In this document: piece by piece, positions 44,020 to 54,993 of the stretch | How positions within the stretch are numbered: the first letter of the stretch is position 1 | Layout: the number at the start of each line of letters is the position of its first letter | NCBI GenBank assembly: GCA_963781595.1 | Contig: CAWAGG010000001.1 | Span: 496,001-560,000, forward strand | Length of the DNA stretch: 64,000 nt | Source of the DNA: JBEDUK01 sp963781595 | GTDB lineage: Bacteria > Actinomycetota > UBA4738 | Reading direction: 5' to 3' | Program-made: the position numbers and the translations under genes | The notes under the pieces: model-generated | What the model saw: only the letters and a program-made list of their open reading frames with translations | Database searches by the model: none | What the model was told of the DNA's origin: nothing

Positions 44020-44949
44020 ATGATGAGCACCATGACGGAACGTCTCGCCGATACACCGGTGCGCCCGAGCGCGCCGTTCGACTCCGTCGACGACCTGATC
44101 GAACGGCTCCGCGGGCAGGCGTACCTGCCGGACCACGCGCTGGCGACCGCGATCTACCTGTCGACGGCGCTCGACAGGCCGTTGCTCCTGGAGGGCGAGG
44201 CCGGGGTCGGGAAGACTGAGGTCGCGAAGGCGCTGGCCTCGACCCTCGATCGCGACCTGATCCGGCTGCAGTGCTACGAGGGGATCGACGCCAGCCAGGC
44301 GCTCTACGAGTGGAACTACTCGCGCCAGCTCCTCGCCGTACGCGCGATGCGCGACGGCGAGGTGGTCAAGCATGTTGACGACCTGTTCGCCGAGGAGTTC
44401 CTCGTCGAACGCCCCCTCCTGGCTGCGCTCCGCGCCGGCGAGGGAGCCGTCCTGCTGGTCGACGAGCTCGACCGCGCCGACGACGAGTTCGAGGCGTTCC
44501 TCCTGGAGGTGCTCTCGGAGTTCGCCGTCACGATCCCGGAGGTCGGTCGGATCGCGGCGGTCCGCCCGCCGGCCGTCGTCATCACGTCGAACCGGACCCG
44601 CGAGCTGCACGACGCGCTGAAGCGCCGCTGCCTCTACCACTGGATCGACCACCCCACGCTCGAGCGCGAGGTCGAGATCATCTCGGTCCGCGCGCCGGAG
44701 GTGCCCGCGGCGCTCGCGCGACAGGTCGCGGAGGCGGTCGCGAGGCTGCGGTCCATGGACGTGGCGAAGCGCCCCGGCGTCGCGGAAGCGATCGACTGGG
44801 CGAACGCGCTCGTGTTCCTGGGAACCGAACGCCTCGACGCGGACATCGCCGCAGACACGCTCGGCGCGGTGCTGAAGGACCACGACGACCTGGAGCTGGC
44901 TCGGGCGTCGATCGCCGAGGTCGTCGAGCCGGGCGAAGCACCCGCGTAG
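44020..44949 (+). CDS. coxD: CoxD-type MoxR AAA+ ATPase
   Basis: 309-residue AAA+ ATPase. Walker A EGEAGVGKTEVAKALA near residue 65, RLQCYEGIDASQALYEWNY following, Walker B AVLLVDELDRAD, SNRTRELHDALKRRCLYHW with arginine finger. This is the CoxD group, needed in carboxydotrophs for inserting copper/sulfur into the CO dehydrogenase active site. Starts ATG 44020, 44023 and 44032 are equally possible. The CoxE gene follows 10 bp downstream. It lies between the form II set and the form I set and may serve both. Confidence 0.9.
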   Translation: MMSTMTERLADTPVRPSAPFDSVDDLIERLRGQAYLPDHALATAIYLSTALDRPLLLEGEAGVGKTEVAKALASTLDRDLIRLQCYEGIDASQALYEWNYSRQLLAVRAMRDGEVVKHVDDLFAEEFLVERPLLAALRAGEGAVLLVDELDRADDEFEAFLLEVLSEFAVTIPEVGRIAAVRPPAVVITSNRTRELHDALKRRCLYHWIDHPTLEREVEIISVRAPEVPAALARQVAEAVARLRSMDVAKRPGVAEAIDWANALVFLGTERLDADIAADTLGAVLKDHDDLELARASIAEVVEPGEAPA

Positions 44950-44959
44950 GGCGCGCCGG

Positions 44960-46147
44960 GTGACCACGCTACCGGAGCCAGCGGGCGACGCCACGGAGCT
45001 CCTGGATCGGCTCGTCGGGTTCGGCCGCTACCTCCGAGCGAACGGGATGAACGTGGGCACCGGTCGAAACCTCACGTTCGTCCGGGCCGCGACCGCGCTC
45101 GATCCGTTCGATCGCGACCAGCTTCGAGCCGCGGCCCGCGCCTCGCTCGTGTCGCGGCCCGAGGACTTCCCGAAGCTCGACGCGCTGTTCGATCGCTACT
45201 TCGGAGCCGGGCTCGCCGTCGAGGAGGACGCCGCCGCGGACCTCGGCTCCGTCCAGCGCGGCACGAAGGGCGAGGAGCCGCTCGCCGAGGGCGAGCCGGA
45301 GGTCACGATCAGTCAGTCGTCCGCGTCGTGGTCACCGGCCGCCGACGACGAGGAGACGGACGAGGAAGCGGCGATCCGGATCGTGGCCAGCCCGACCGAG
45401 GTCCTCCGGAAGAAGGACTTCGCGAAGCTGACCCCTGACGAGCGCCGGGCGATGCTGCGCTCGGTCCGGCGGCTCGTGATGGAGGCGCCGCACCGCTGGT
45501 CGCGACGGTACCGCCCGTCGTCTCGCGGGGCGCGGTTCGACATGCGTCGGACCCTCCGCCGGTCGTTGCGGACCGAGGGCGAGCCGTTCGAACGGGCGTG
45601 GCGCGACCGGCGGACGCGGCCCCGCCCGCTGGTGCTGCTGCTGGACGTGTCGGGTTCGATGGCGCCGTACAGCCGGCCGCTGCTGGAGTTCGCGCACGCG
45701 GCGGCCGCCGCCGGGCGCCGGGTCGAGGTGTTCGTGTTCGGCACACGGCTCACGCGCATCACGCGGCTGATCCGGTCGAGGGACCCCGACGCGGCGTTGG
45801 ACGCGATCGGGGACACGGTCGTGGATTGGGAGGGCGGCACACGGATCGGCGAGTCGCTGAAGCAGCTCCTGGACGGATGGTCGACGCGATCGGCGCTGCG
45901 TGGAAGCGTGGTGATCCTCGCCTCCGACGGGCTCGAGCGCGGCGATCCCGAGGTGCTCGCGACGCAGATCGCCCGGCTCTCGCGCCTGGTGCACCGGCTC
46001 GTGTGGATCAACCCGCTCAAGGGTTCGCCGCGCTACGAGCCGCTGGCGCGGGGCATGGCCGCGGCGCTCCCGCACATCGACACCTTCCTGCCCGGGCACA
46101 ACCTCGAGAGCCTCGAGGCGCTCGCGGCCGCCGTGTCGAGCGGCTGA
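44960..46147 (+). CDS. coxE: CoxE-type VWA-domain protein
   Basis: 395-residue protein. N-terminal helical LLDRLVGFGRYLRANGMNVG is typical of CoxE. A central acidic, low-complexity region follows, then R(F)DMRRTLRRSLRTEGEPFE and a vWA domain with MIDAS motif LLLDVSGSMAPYSR, DWEGGTRIGESL and SDGLERGDPE. CoxE works with CoxD in metallocofactor assembly. It starts at GTG 44960, 10 bp after coxD. It is convergent with the DUF389 gene. Confidence 0.9.
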   Translation: MTTLPEPAGDATELLDRLVGFGRYLRANGMNVGTGRNLTFVRAATALDPFDRDQLRAAARASLVSRPEDFPKLDALFDRYFGAGLAVEEDAAADLGSVQRGTKGEEPLAEGEPEVTISQSSASWSPAADDEETDEEAAIRIVASPTEVLRKKDFAKLTPDERRAMLRSVRRLVMEAPHRWSRRYRPSSRGARFDMRRTLRRSLRTEGEPFERAWRDRRTRPRPLVLLLDVSGSMAPYSRPLLEFAHAAAAAGRRVEVFVFGTRLTRITRLIRSRDPDAALDAIGDTVVDWEGGTRIGESLKQLLDGWSTRSALRGSVVILASDGLERGDPEVLATQIARLSRLVHRLVWINPLKGSPRYEPLARGMAAALPHIDTFLPGHNLESLEALAAAVSSG

Positions 46148-46180
46148 CGTGCCCGGTTCCGGCCGGTCGGCGATCGATGG

Positions 46181-47206
46181 TCAGGTGGGCGGGACCCGGC
46201 CGGCTTCGATCCGGTTGCCGGAGACGCTGTTGACGATCAGCGGCGTGCCGCCCGGCACCTGGCCGATCAGATCGCTCAGCAGCGCGGCCGGGTCGGGTGC
46301 GGCCCCATCGCCTTCGATCAGCACCACCAGGTCCTGGCCTTCGTAGTCGACCTGGATCAGTCGGTACCCGCCCGACCCGGCCCATGTGGTCGCGGCCTTC
46401 GCCGCACGGCTCTTCCATCGCTCCTCGCGGACGGTCTCCCGGGTGGCGATGACCAGCGGCACCAGGATCGCCAGGATTGCGACCGCGATCGCGACGTACG
46501 CCCTCCGACGGCGGAAGCCCGGCGTCGCGACCGCCTCGCCGTGATAGCCGTACATCGTGAACAGGACGGTTCCCGCGAGCACCATCGCGACGGCGTTCGA
46601 CGCGAACAGTAGGAACGCCCCCCAGGCGCTCCCCCACGCACCGGCCTGAGCGGTGACCCCGACCACGGCCAGGGGCGGCACGAGCGAGATCGCGATCGCG
46701 ACGCCCGGCATCACGTCCGAGACGTCCTTGCGCGCGAGGCCGTAAGCGCCCGCGAAGCCGGTGGCGACCGCCGCGACGAGGTCGATGATCTGCGGTGAGG
46801 TGCGCCCCGTGACCTGGCTGTTCTTCACGAGCGGCACCAGCTGCGGGAGGATCCAGGCCATCACGGCCGACACCACCACGACGAGGCCCACGCCGCCCGC
46901 GACGATCGCCACGGACGTCGCGATGCGGCGCGCGTCCCCGACGACGACCCCGAGGCCGACGGCCATGATCGGGGTCCCCAGCGGCGCGACGATCATGGCC
47001 CCGATCACGGTCGCCGTGGAATCGGACAGCACCCCGGCGGTCGCGATCGCGGTGGACAGCAGGAGCAGGACCCAGAAGCGGGACTGCTTCGCCGCGACGT
47101 CCCCGATGTCGAAGAAGAGCTGGTCCTGGAGCTCGGGGAGCGTGCGCCGCTGGCCGCCGAGCCGCGCCAGCGTCGACCCGCGGGCTGCCGTGGACGCCTC
47201 GCTCAT
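46181..47206 (-). CDS. DUF389 membrane protein
   Basis: 341-residue membrane protein of the DUF389 family. Hallmark segments include VLLLLSTAIATAGVL, SDSTATVIGAMIVAPLGTPIMA, and VAIAISLVPPLAVVGV, followed by several further helices. The C-terminal ~70 residues are a soluble alpha-beta domain. DUF389 proteins are sometimes called TIGR00341/TIGR00271-type and have no established role. ATG 47206 is chosen over GTG 47230 because the longer start adds only a few poorly conserved residues. It is embedded among the Cox accessory genes without obvious functional link. Confidence 0.83.
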   Translation of the reverse strand: MSEASTAARGSTLARLGGQRRTLPELQDQLFFDIGDVAAKQSRFWVLLLLSTAIATAGVLSDSTATVIGAMIVAPLGTPIMAVGLGVVVGDARRIATSVAIVAGGVGLVVVVSAVMAWILPQLVPLVKNSQVTGRTSPQIIDLVAAVATGFAGAYGLARKDVSDVMPGVAIAISLVPPLAVVGVTAQAGAWGSAWGAFLLFASNAVAMVLAGTVLFTMYGYHGEAVATPGFRRRRAYVAIAVAILAILVPLVIATRETVREERWKSRAAKAATTWAGSGGYRLIQVDYEGQDLVVLIEGDGAAPDPAALLSDLIGQVPGGTPLIVNSVSGNRIEAGRVPPT

Positions 47207-47306
47207 CTCGGCCGCGAGCGTACCCCGCACGTCGACGCGAGCTTCGCAACGAACGTCAGATACGTCGAGCCAGGGCCGGCGATCGAGCCGGGCGCGCGAG
47301 GAGCCG

Positions 47307-47567
47307 TCAGCCGTCCTGCAGGAGATCGTCGAGCGACCGCTTCTTCTTCGGCTCCCGCGCCAGGACGTCGTCGAACGACCGCGCCGGCTTCGACGGCGGG
47401 GGACCGGCCTCGAGCAGCTGATCGAGCTTCGGCCCGCCGAGGTCCCCCGCGGCCTCCAGCATCTCCTCGAGCGACGTGCCCGGATCCCCGGTCAGTCGCA
47501 TCCGCAGGGCCGCGAGCACCGACGCGTGCCCGTCGGACAGCCCCTGGGCGACCTTGATCTCCGTCAA
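47307..47567 (-). CDS. Short acidic protein of unknown function with a non-ATG start
   Basis: Reading frame for 86 residues from TTG 47567; it could extend upstream to CTG 47612, which would sit about ten bases behind a GGGAGG box. The sequence contains VLAALRMRLTGDPGTSLEEML and ends RSFDDVLAREPKKKRSLDDLLQDG, two similar segments SFDDVL and SLDDLL around a basic patch. I do not recognise a family. It begins just after the XdhC-YHS gene on the same strand and is probably co-transcribed with it. Real coding is likely but not certain. Confidence 0.5.
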   Translation of the reverse strand: MTEIKVAQGLSDGHASVLAALRMRLTGDPGTSLEEMLEAAGDLGGPKLDQLLEAGPPPSKPARSFDDVLAREPKKKRSLDDLLQDG

Positions 47568-47634
47568 CGCCTTCTCGGCCTGCCGCAGGAGGCGTTCGTC
47601 GTCGGCCGTCAGCGCGCTCGCCTCCCTCGCTTCC

Positions 47635-48627
47635 CTACGACCCGCCGGCGCCGGCGGTGGCGAACGCCTCCGGGTTCGCCTCGAACGCTGCCTGGCAACC
47701 CGCCGAGCAGAAGTAGAAGGTTCGGCCGGCGTGCACCGCGCGGTACCTCGCGTCGGCGACGGCCACCGTCATCCCGCACACGGGATCGAGCTCCTCGTGC
47801 GCCTCGGACGTCGGCACCTCGGCGATCGCCGCGACGGGCGCCAGCTCGCCGGCCGCCCGGAGCCGAACGAGGTCGGCCAGAACGGCCACCGCGATCTCCG
47901 ACGGCGTCACGTGCCCCAGGTCCATCCCCGCCGGCGCGTGCACGCGCGCGAGGTCGGTCTCGGAGACCCCGCGGTCGCGAAGGAACGCGAGAACGGCCTC
48001 GGACCGACGGCGGGATGCGACGAGTCCGACGTACGCGGTGGGCTTCTCGAGCGCCCGCTCGAGGGCGTCCTCGTCGTAGTGGCCCTGGGTCGCCACCACG
48101 ACGAACGACCGTTCGTCGACGCCCGCAGCGCGCAGGTCGAGCGACGTGAACACGTGCTCGACCCCCGGGTGGTCCGCGGTCGAGCCTCGATCGTCGACGA
48201 CCGCGGTCCTCCAGCCGAGCGCGTCCGCCATCCGAGCGAGCGTGTCGACGGCGGGCGATCGGCCGATCACGACGAGGTGCGGCGGCGGCAGGACCGGCTC
48301 GACGTAGACCTCTAGCGCGCCCTCGCTCGTGCACGAGACCGGGATCGCGACGACGCCGTCGCGATGGTGCAGGGCGACCTCGTCCTCCGGACCCAGGAAC
48401 AACAGCCGAGGCGTCCCTTCCTCGAGCGCCTTGCGCGACTCACGCACCACGGCCGGCTCGGCGCACGCCCCGCCGACCCACCCGCGCACGTGGCCGTCCG
48501 GCGTCACGACGGCCTTCGAACCGAGCTGGCCCGATGACGGCGAACGTCGCCAGACCACGGTCGCCGCGACGTACGGCTCACCGCGAGCCGTCAACTCACG
48601 GGCGATCCGATCCAGGTCCTCCGCCAT
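47635..48627 (-). CDS. XdhC/CoxI maturation factor fused to a YHS domain
   Basis: 330-residue protein. The N-terminal part is XdhC/CoxI: VVWRRSPSSGQLGSKAVV, GWVGGACAEP with its conserved Cys, a Rossmann-like segment LVVIGRSPAVDTLARMAD, and VATQGHYDEDALERALE. It aids sulfuration and insertion of the Mo cofactor. The last ~50 residues are a YHS domain (DPVCGMTVAV, FYFCSAGCQAAFEANPEAF), a small Cys motif found in metal-handling proteins. The fusion suggests metal delivery, possibly copper, to the CO dehydrogenase site. ATG 48627 is the first start; the small acidic gene follows downstream. Confidence 0.87.
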   Translation of the reverse strand: MAEDLDRIARELTARGEPYVAATVVWRRSPSSGQLGSKAVVTPDGHVRGWVGGACAEPAVVRESRKALEEGTPRLLFLGPEDEVALHHRDGVVAIPVSCTSEGALEVYVEPVLPPPHLVVIGRSPAVDTLARMADALGWRTAVVDDRGSTADHPGVEHVFTSLDLRAAGVDERSFVVVATQGHYDEDALERALEKPTAYVGLVASRRRSEAVLAFLRDRGVSETDLARVHAPAGMDLGHVTPSEIAVAVLADLVRLRAAGELAPVAAIAEVPTSEAHEELDPVCGMTVAVADARYRAVHAGRTFYFCSAGCQAAFEANPEAFATAGAGGS

Positions 48628-48720
48628 GGCTCCTCGCTCCCGCTCCCGTTCAACCCACTGCCGGAGTTGCCATCCTGAGTCTCCCACGCGTTCGGACCCC
48701 GACAACAGCGCCACGGCCGG

Positions 48721-49707
48721 CTATCGCGCCGATGGATGCGGTCGTGCCTGGAAGTATCGATCCTTGCCCATCGCCGCGAACGCCGCCATCGCGGATCCAC
48801 TCGTGTCGAGCCTCCAGTTGCATCGAACCCTGCCCTCGGGATCGGTCGAGTCGAAGTACAGCGCGGCGGAGAACGACCCCCACCCGGGGGACTTCAGGGT
48901 CGCGGCGGCGTCCTCGATCCAGCGGGCCTTCCGCCCGGCCGAGTTCGGGTCCTCCACGCTTCCCCATTCCGTGAGCATCAGGTGCTTGCCCGGATGCGCC
49001 CGGCCGAACCGCCGCATCGGCTTCGCCAGCTCCTCGAGCGACCTCCACCCGTCGTCGATGCCAGGGCGGCAGCCGTTCCAGTTGTAGGCGTCCTCGGCGA
49101 TGTCGTCGACCCAGTGGTCGCCCGGGTAGTAGTCCCTCGCCTGCTTCTTCCCCTTCCGCCGGAACGCGTAGTCCGTCACGATCCAGACGTACTCGGCATT
49201 CGTCACCTTCCGCGCGCGGAACACGTCGACGATGCGGCGCCATCCCGCCACGAAGTCCGCGGCCGAACCGTTCGGTTCGCTCGCAGCCGCATCCGGTTCG
49301 TGGTTGAACGTGAAGTACAGGTGCGCGCCGAACCCCTTGATGGCGTCCGCCCACCCGACGATCTGGTCGTAGAGCGCCGAGCCTGGCTTCGCGTTCGCGA
49401 TGTCGCGGAACCGGATGATCGCGCCGTTCGACCGCTTGGCGCGGACCGACAGGAAGATGGCGTGTCCGGAGTCCCGCATCCACGTCGTGTCCGCGTTCGG
49501 GAACCGGGAGTCCCAGACGTCGAAGACGCGGATGCCAGCGAGCGTGCGGTCGATCGAGCCCTCGAGCGCCGTGATCGCGTCCACCGTGTCCTGCCCGTGG
49601 ACCGGCTCGACGTAGGCGCCGAAGATCACCGCGCGTCGGCCGCCGGCAACGATGGTGGCGGGCGCCGGTGACGGCGCGACCGACGTCACGAACACGATCG
49701 CCGTCAC
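48721..49707 (-). CDS. Glycoside hydrolase family 26-like secreted protein
   Basis: 328-residue protein with a hydrophobic N-terminal segment (VALVTAIVFVTSVA, partly upstream of the assigned start). Landmarks of GH26-like endoglycanases follow: VIFGAYVEP, acid/base Glu in LYFTFNHEPDA, and the nucleophile-like Glu in HLMLTEWGSVEDP. The reading frame stays open upstream to about 49830 with no ATG, so GTG 49707 is only a best guess and the signal peptide is unclear. It lies between the form I large subunit and the XdhC gene but has no evident link to CO metabolism; possible exopolysaccharide processing. Confidence 0.72.
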   Translation of the reverse strand: MTAIVFVTSVAPSPAPATIVAGGRRAVIFGAYVEPVHGQDTVDAITALEGSIDRTLAGIRVFDVWDSRFPNADTTWMRDSGHAIFLSVRAKRSNGAIIRFRDIANAKPGSALYDQIVGWADAIKGFGAHLYFTFNHEPDAAASEPNGSAADFVAGWRRIVDVFRARKVTNAEYVWIVTDYAFRRKGKKQARDYYPGDHWVDDIAEDAYNWNGCRPGIDDGWRSLEELAKPMRRFGRAHPGKHLMLTEWGSVEDPNSAGRKARWIEDAAATLKSPGWGSFSAALYFDSTDPEGRVRCNWRLDTSGSAMAAFAAMGKDRYFQARPHPSAR

Positions 49708-49828
49708 GAGCGCGACGACCGCGACGGACCAGATCGTGCCGGACGAACCCCACGATCCGCGCCGCGCGCGGGGACCTCCGATGCGATCGGAGGCGCGCGG
49801 CCCTACGTCCCCTCGGACGACCTCGTTC

Positions 49829-52198
<2,370 letters not shown>

Positions 52199-52222
52199 CG
52201 TCTCGCTCCCTCTCGCCTCGCC

Positions 52223-52720
52223 CTAGGAGGTCGCCGCGGCCGGAGCGCTCTCGGCTGCCATCGTCGCGCCCGCGGCCTGGATCGCCTTCACGATGTTCAT
52301 ATATCCGGTGCAGCGGCAGATGTTGCCGGAGATCGCCCACCGGACCTCGTCGTCGGACGGGCTCGGGTTCTCCTCGAGCAGCGCCGCGCCGACCAGCATC
52401 ATCCCGGGGGTGCAGTAGCCGCACTGCAGACCGTGTTCCTCCTTGAACGCCGCCTGCACCGGGTGCAGCGCGGCGCCGGCCATCGCGGGAAGGCCCTCGA
52501 CGGTCGTCACCTCGTGACCGTCGGCCTGCACGCCGAACATCGTGCACGACTTCACCGGGAGCCCGTCCAGCAGGACGGTGCACGCCCCGCAGTTCGACGT
52601 GTCGCACCCGATATGGGTGCCGGTGAGGCCGAAGTCCTCTCGGATCACGTGGACCAACAGCTGGCGGGGTTCGACGTCCGCCGTGCGCTCGGCCCCGTTG
52701 ACGTTGATCGTGATCTCCAT
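52223..52720 (-). CDS. coxS: Form I CO dehydrogenase iron-sulfur subunit
   Basis: 165-residue small subunit. Two [2Fe-2S] motifs: CDTSNCGAC with a later Cys, and CGYCTPGMM with CRCTGY. N-terminal MEITINVNGAERTADVE is typical. An AAGGGGGG box precedes the ATG. It lies between coxM (29 bp upstream) and coxL (24 bp downstream) in the M-S-L order. A short Ala-rich tail extends beyond the usual end. Confidence 0.94.
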   Translation of the reverse strand: MEITINVNGAERTADVEPRQLLVHVIREDFGLTGTHIGCDTSNCGACTVLLDGLPVKSCTMFGVQADGHEVTTVEGLPAMAGAALHPVQAAFKEEHGLQCGYCTPGMMLVGAALLEENPSPSDDEVRWAISGNICRCTGYMNIVKAIQAAGATMAAESAPAAATS

Positions 52721-52749
52721 ATCGTCAACCCCCCTTACGATCCCGGGTC

Positions 52750-53625
52750 TCAGGCGTTCGACCCGCCGGCCGACGCCGCCGCCTGCGCGAGGCCCCGGCG
52801 CACGAAGACCGCGACGACGTTCTTCTTGTACGCCGCGCTCCCCCGCAGATCCGAAACGGGATCGGCGGCCTCGGCGGCCAGCCGGCCGGCCTCGGCGAAC
52901 GCCTCCCCGGTCGGCTCGGCGCCCGCCAGGGACGCCTCGGCGTCGGACGCTCGGATGTTCTTCGGGCCGACCGCCGTCAATCCGATGCCCGCTGAGCCGA
53001 TGTGGCCGTCGTCCATCGTCACGCGCACACCCGCGGCGACCGTGGCGAAGTCGCCGACCTTGCGTTCCATCTTCAGGTAGGCACCCCCGGTCCTGGCGGT
53101 CGGCGTCGGGACGCGAACCTCGGTCACGACTTCGTTCGGCTGCAGCGACGTGGTGAACGTATCCACCAGGAACTCGTCGATCGGGATCGTGCGCTCGCCG
53201 GACGAGCTCCGCGCGACGACCTGGGCGCCGACCGCGATCATCACCGCGCCCCAGTCTCCGGCAGGGTCGGCGTGCGCGAGCGAGCCGGCGACGGTGCCGC
53301 GGTTGCGGATCAGCGGATCGGAGATCAGCGGCGCCGCGGCGGCGAGCGTCGGGTACCGCGCGGCGACGACGTCCGAGGTCTCGATCTGGTGGTGCCGGGT
53401 CAGCGCTCCGATGCGCAGCCAGCCGTCCGCTTCGGACATGCCGCGCAGTTCCTCGACGCCGTTGACGTCGACGAGATGTTCCGGCATCGCGAACCGGAGC
53501 TTCATCAGCGGGATCAGGCTCATGCCGCCCGCGAGGACCTTCGCGCCCTCGCCGTGCTCATCGAGCAGCGACAGCGCATCGGCGACGGTCTGGGCGCGAT
53601 GGTAGTCGAACCGAGCAGGGAGCAC
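52750..53625 (-). CDS. coxM: Form I CO dehydrogenase FAD-binding subunit
   Basis: 291-residue medium subunit. The flavin signatures are KVLAGGMSLIPLMKLR near residue 35 and RNRGTVAGSLAHADPAGDW near 105. The start is GTG 53625 (VLPARFDYHRAQ), placed 5 bases after an ideal AAGGAGG box; a TTG at 53646 would give a longer product but has no such box. It heads the M-S-L operon and is divergent from rtcB, with the promoters in the 164-bp gap. Confidence 0.93.
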   Translation of the reverse strand: MLPARFDYHRAQTVADALSLLDEHGEGAKVLAGGMSLIPLMKLRFAMPEHLVDVNGVEELRGMSEADGWLRIGALTRHHQIETSDVVAARYPTLAAAAPLISDPLIRNRGTVAGSLAHADPAGDWGAVMIAVGAQVVARSSSGERTIPIDEFLVDTFTTSLQPNEVVTEVRVPTPTARTGGAYLKMERKVGDFATVAAGVRVTMDDGHIGSAGIGLTAVGPKNIRASDAEASLAGAEPTGEAFAEAGRLAAEAADPVSDLRGSAAYKKNVVAVFVRRGLAQAAASAGGSNA

Positions 53626-53789
53626 CCGTGCCTCCTTCCCCTCCAAGGTGAGCAGGTACGCTCGAACGACGCTGCCCGCGGCAGCGGTAGGAGTTTTCTA
53701 CTGCCGAGACGGGAATACGCGCAAGTCGGGGTCCGGGTTCGCGTGGCCTTCGCTGGATCGGATCGGCCGGCACGGGGAGAGAGGGACGC

Positions 53790-54959
53790 ATGGAGATCAT
53801 CTCGGATCGCCTCTACAGCTGGGCCTCGCTGTTGGAGCCGAACACGCTCGAACAGGCCGAAGCCCTGAGCCACCTCCCGATCATCTCGGGCCACGTCGCG
53901 CTGATGCCGGACGCGCACCTCGGCTGGGGTTCGACCGTCGGCAGCGTCATCCCGACGGCCGGCGCCGTGATCCCCGCCGCGATCGGCGTCGACATCGGCT
54001 GCGGGATGATCGCGGCGCGCACCGATCTGCGAGCGGCCGCGCTGCCGGACTCGTTGGACCCGTTCGTGGCCGCGCTCGAAGCCGTCGTCCCCGCCGGACT
54101 CGGGCGCTGGCACCGGGAGCCGAAGGACGGGGCGCTCGCCTGGTACGCGGCGCATCCGAACCCCCGTATCACCGCGCAGCAGGAGCAGCGTGCGGTCGTC
54201 CAGCTGGGCACGATGGGCAGCGGCAATCATTTCTTCGAGCTGGCGCTCGACGGCGACGAGGGCGTGTGGATCCTGATGCACTCTGGCTCGCGCGGCGTCG
54301 GGAACCAGCTGGCGACGCACCACATGGACGTGGCGAAGAGCGTCTGCGACTACGACTTCGTATCGCTCCGCGGCTCGAAGCAGGACGACGACCTGGCGTG
54401 GCTGGCCGAGGGGACGCCGGATTTCGATACCTACATCGCCGACATGCTGTGGGCGCAGGCCTACGCGAAGGAGAACCGGCGCCTCATGATGGACGCGGCG
54501 CTGGCGTGGTTCTTCGACTGGCTGGAGGCGGGCGCCGAGCTGCAGCGGATCGACTGCCATCACAACTTCACCCAGCGCGAATCGCACGACGGCCTGGAGG
54601 TCTGGGTCACGCGCAAGGGCGCGATCCGGGCCGGCGAGGACGACCTCGGATTGATCCCGGGGTCGATGGGCGCACGGTCGTACGTGGTCAGGGGCTTGGG
54701 CAACCCGCTGTCGTACGAGTCGTGCGCGCACGGGGCGGGTCGGCGCTTGAGCCGGTCGGCGGCACGGAAGTCGCTGTCGATCGAGTCCCTGCAGGAGGCG
54801 ATGGCCGGGCGCGCGTGGCAGCATGCGGCCGCGGAACAGCTCCTCGACGAACACCCGGATGCCTACAAGCCGATCGACGTCGTGATGTCGGACCAGGCCG
54901 ACCTGGTCGCGGTCCTGTACGAGCTCAGAGGGATCGCGAACTACAAGGGCACCTCGTGA
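53790..54959 (+). CDS. rtcB: RtcB-family RNA ligase
   Basis: 389-residue RtcB, which joins RNA 2',3'-cyclic phosphate or 3'-phosphate to 5'-OH ends using GTP and Mn. Motifs: LMPDAHLGWGSTVGSVIP, IGVDIGCGMIA (metal Asp/Cys), GTMGSGNHFFE, MHSGSRGVGNQ, and the guanylated His in ESCAHGAGRRLSRSAA. It is at the short end of family lengths. A GGGGAGAGAGGG box precedes the ATG. It is divergent from the CO dehydrogenase operon; no archease or transcriptional activator (RtcR) is seen here, so regulation is unknown. Confidence 0.92.
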   Translation: MEIISDRLYSWASLLEPNTLEQAEALSHLPIISGHVALMPDAHLGWGSTVGSVIPTAGAVIPAAIGVDIGCGMIAARTDLRAAALPDSLDPFVAALEAVVPAGLGRWHREPKDGALAWYAAHPNPRITAQQEQRAVVQLGTMGSGNHFFELALDGDEGVWILMHSGSRGVGNQLATHHMDVAKSVCDYDFVSLRGSKQDDDLAWLAEGTPDFDTYIADMLWAQAYAKENRRLMMDAALAWFFDWLEAGAELQRIDCHHNFTQRESHDGLEVWVTRKGAIRAGEDDLGLIPGSMGARSYVVRGLGNPLSYESCAHGAGRRLSRSAARKSLSIESLQEAMAGRAWQHAAAEQLLDEHPDAYKPIDVVMSDQADLVAVLYELRGIANYKGTS

Positions 54960-54993
54960 CGGACGCCGTTCCGCTGGGCCGCCTCCCGGACGC

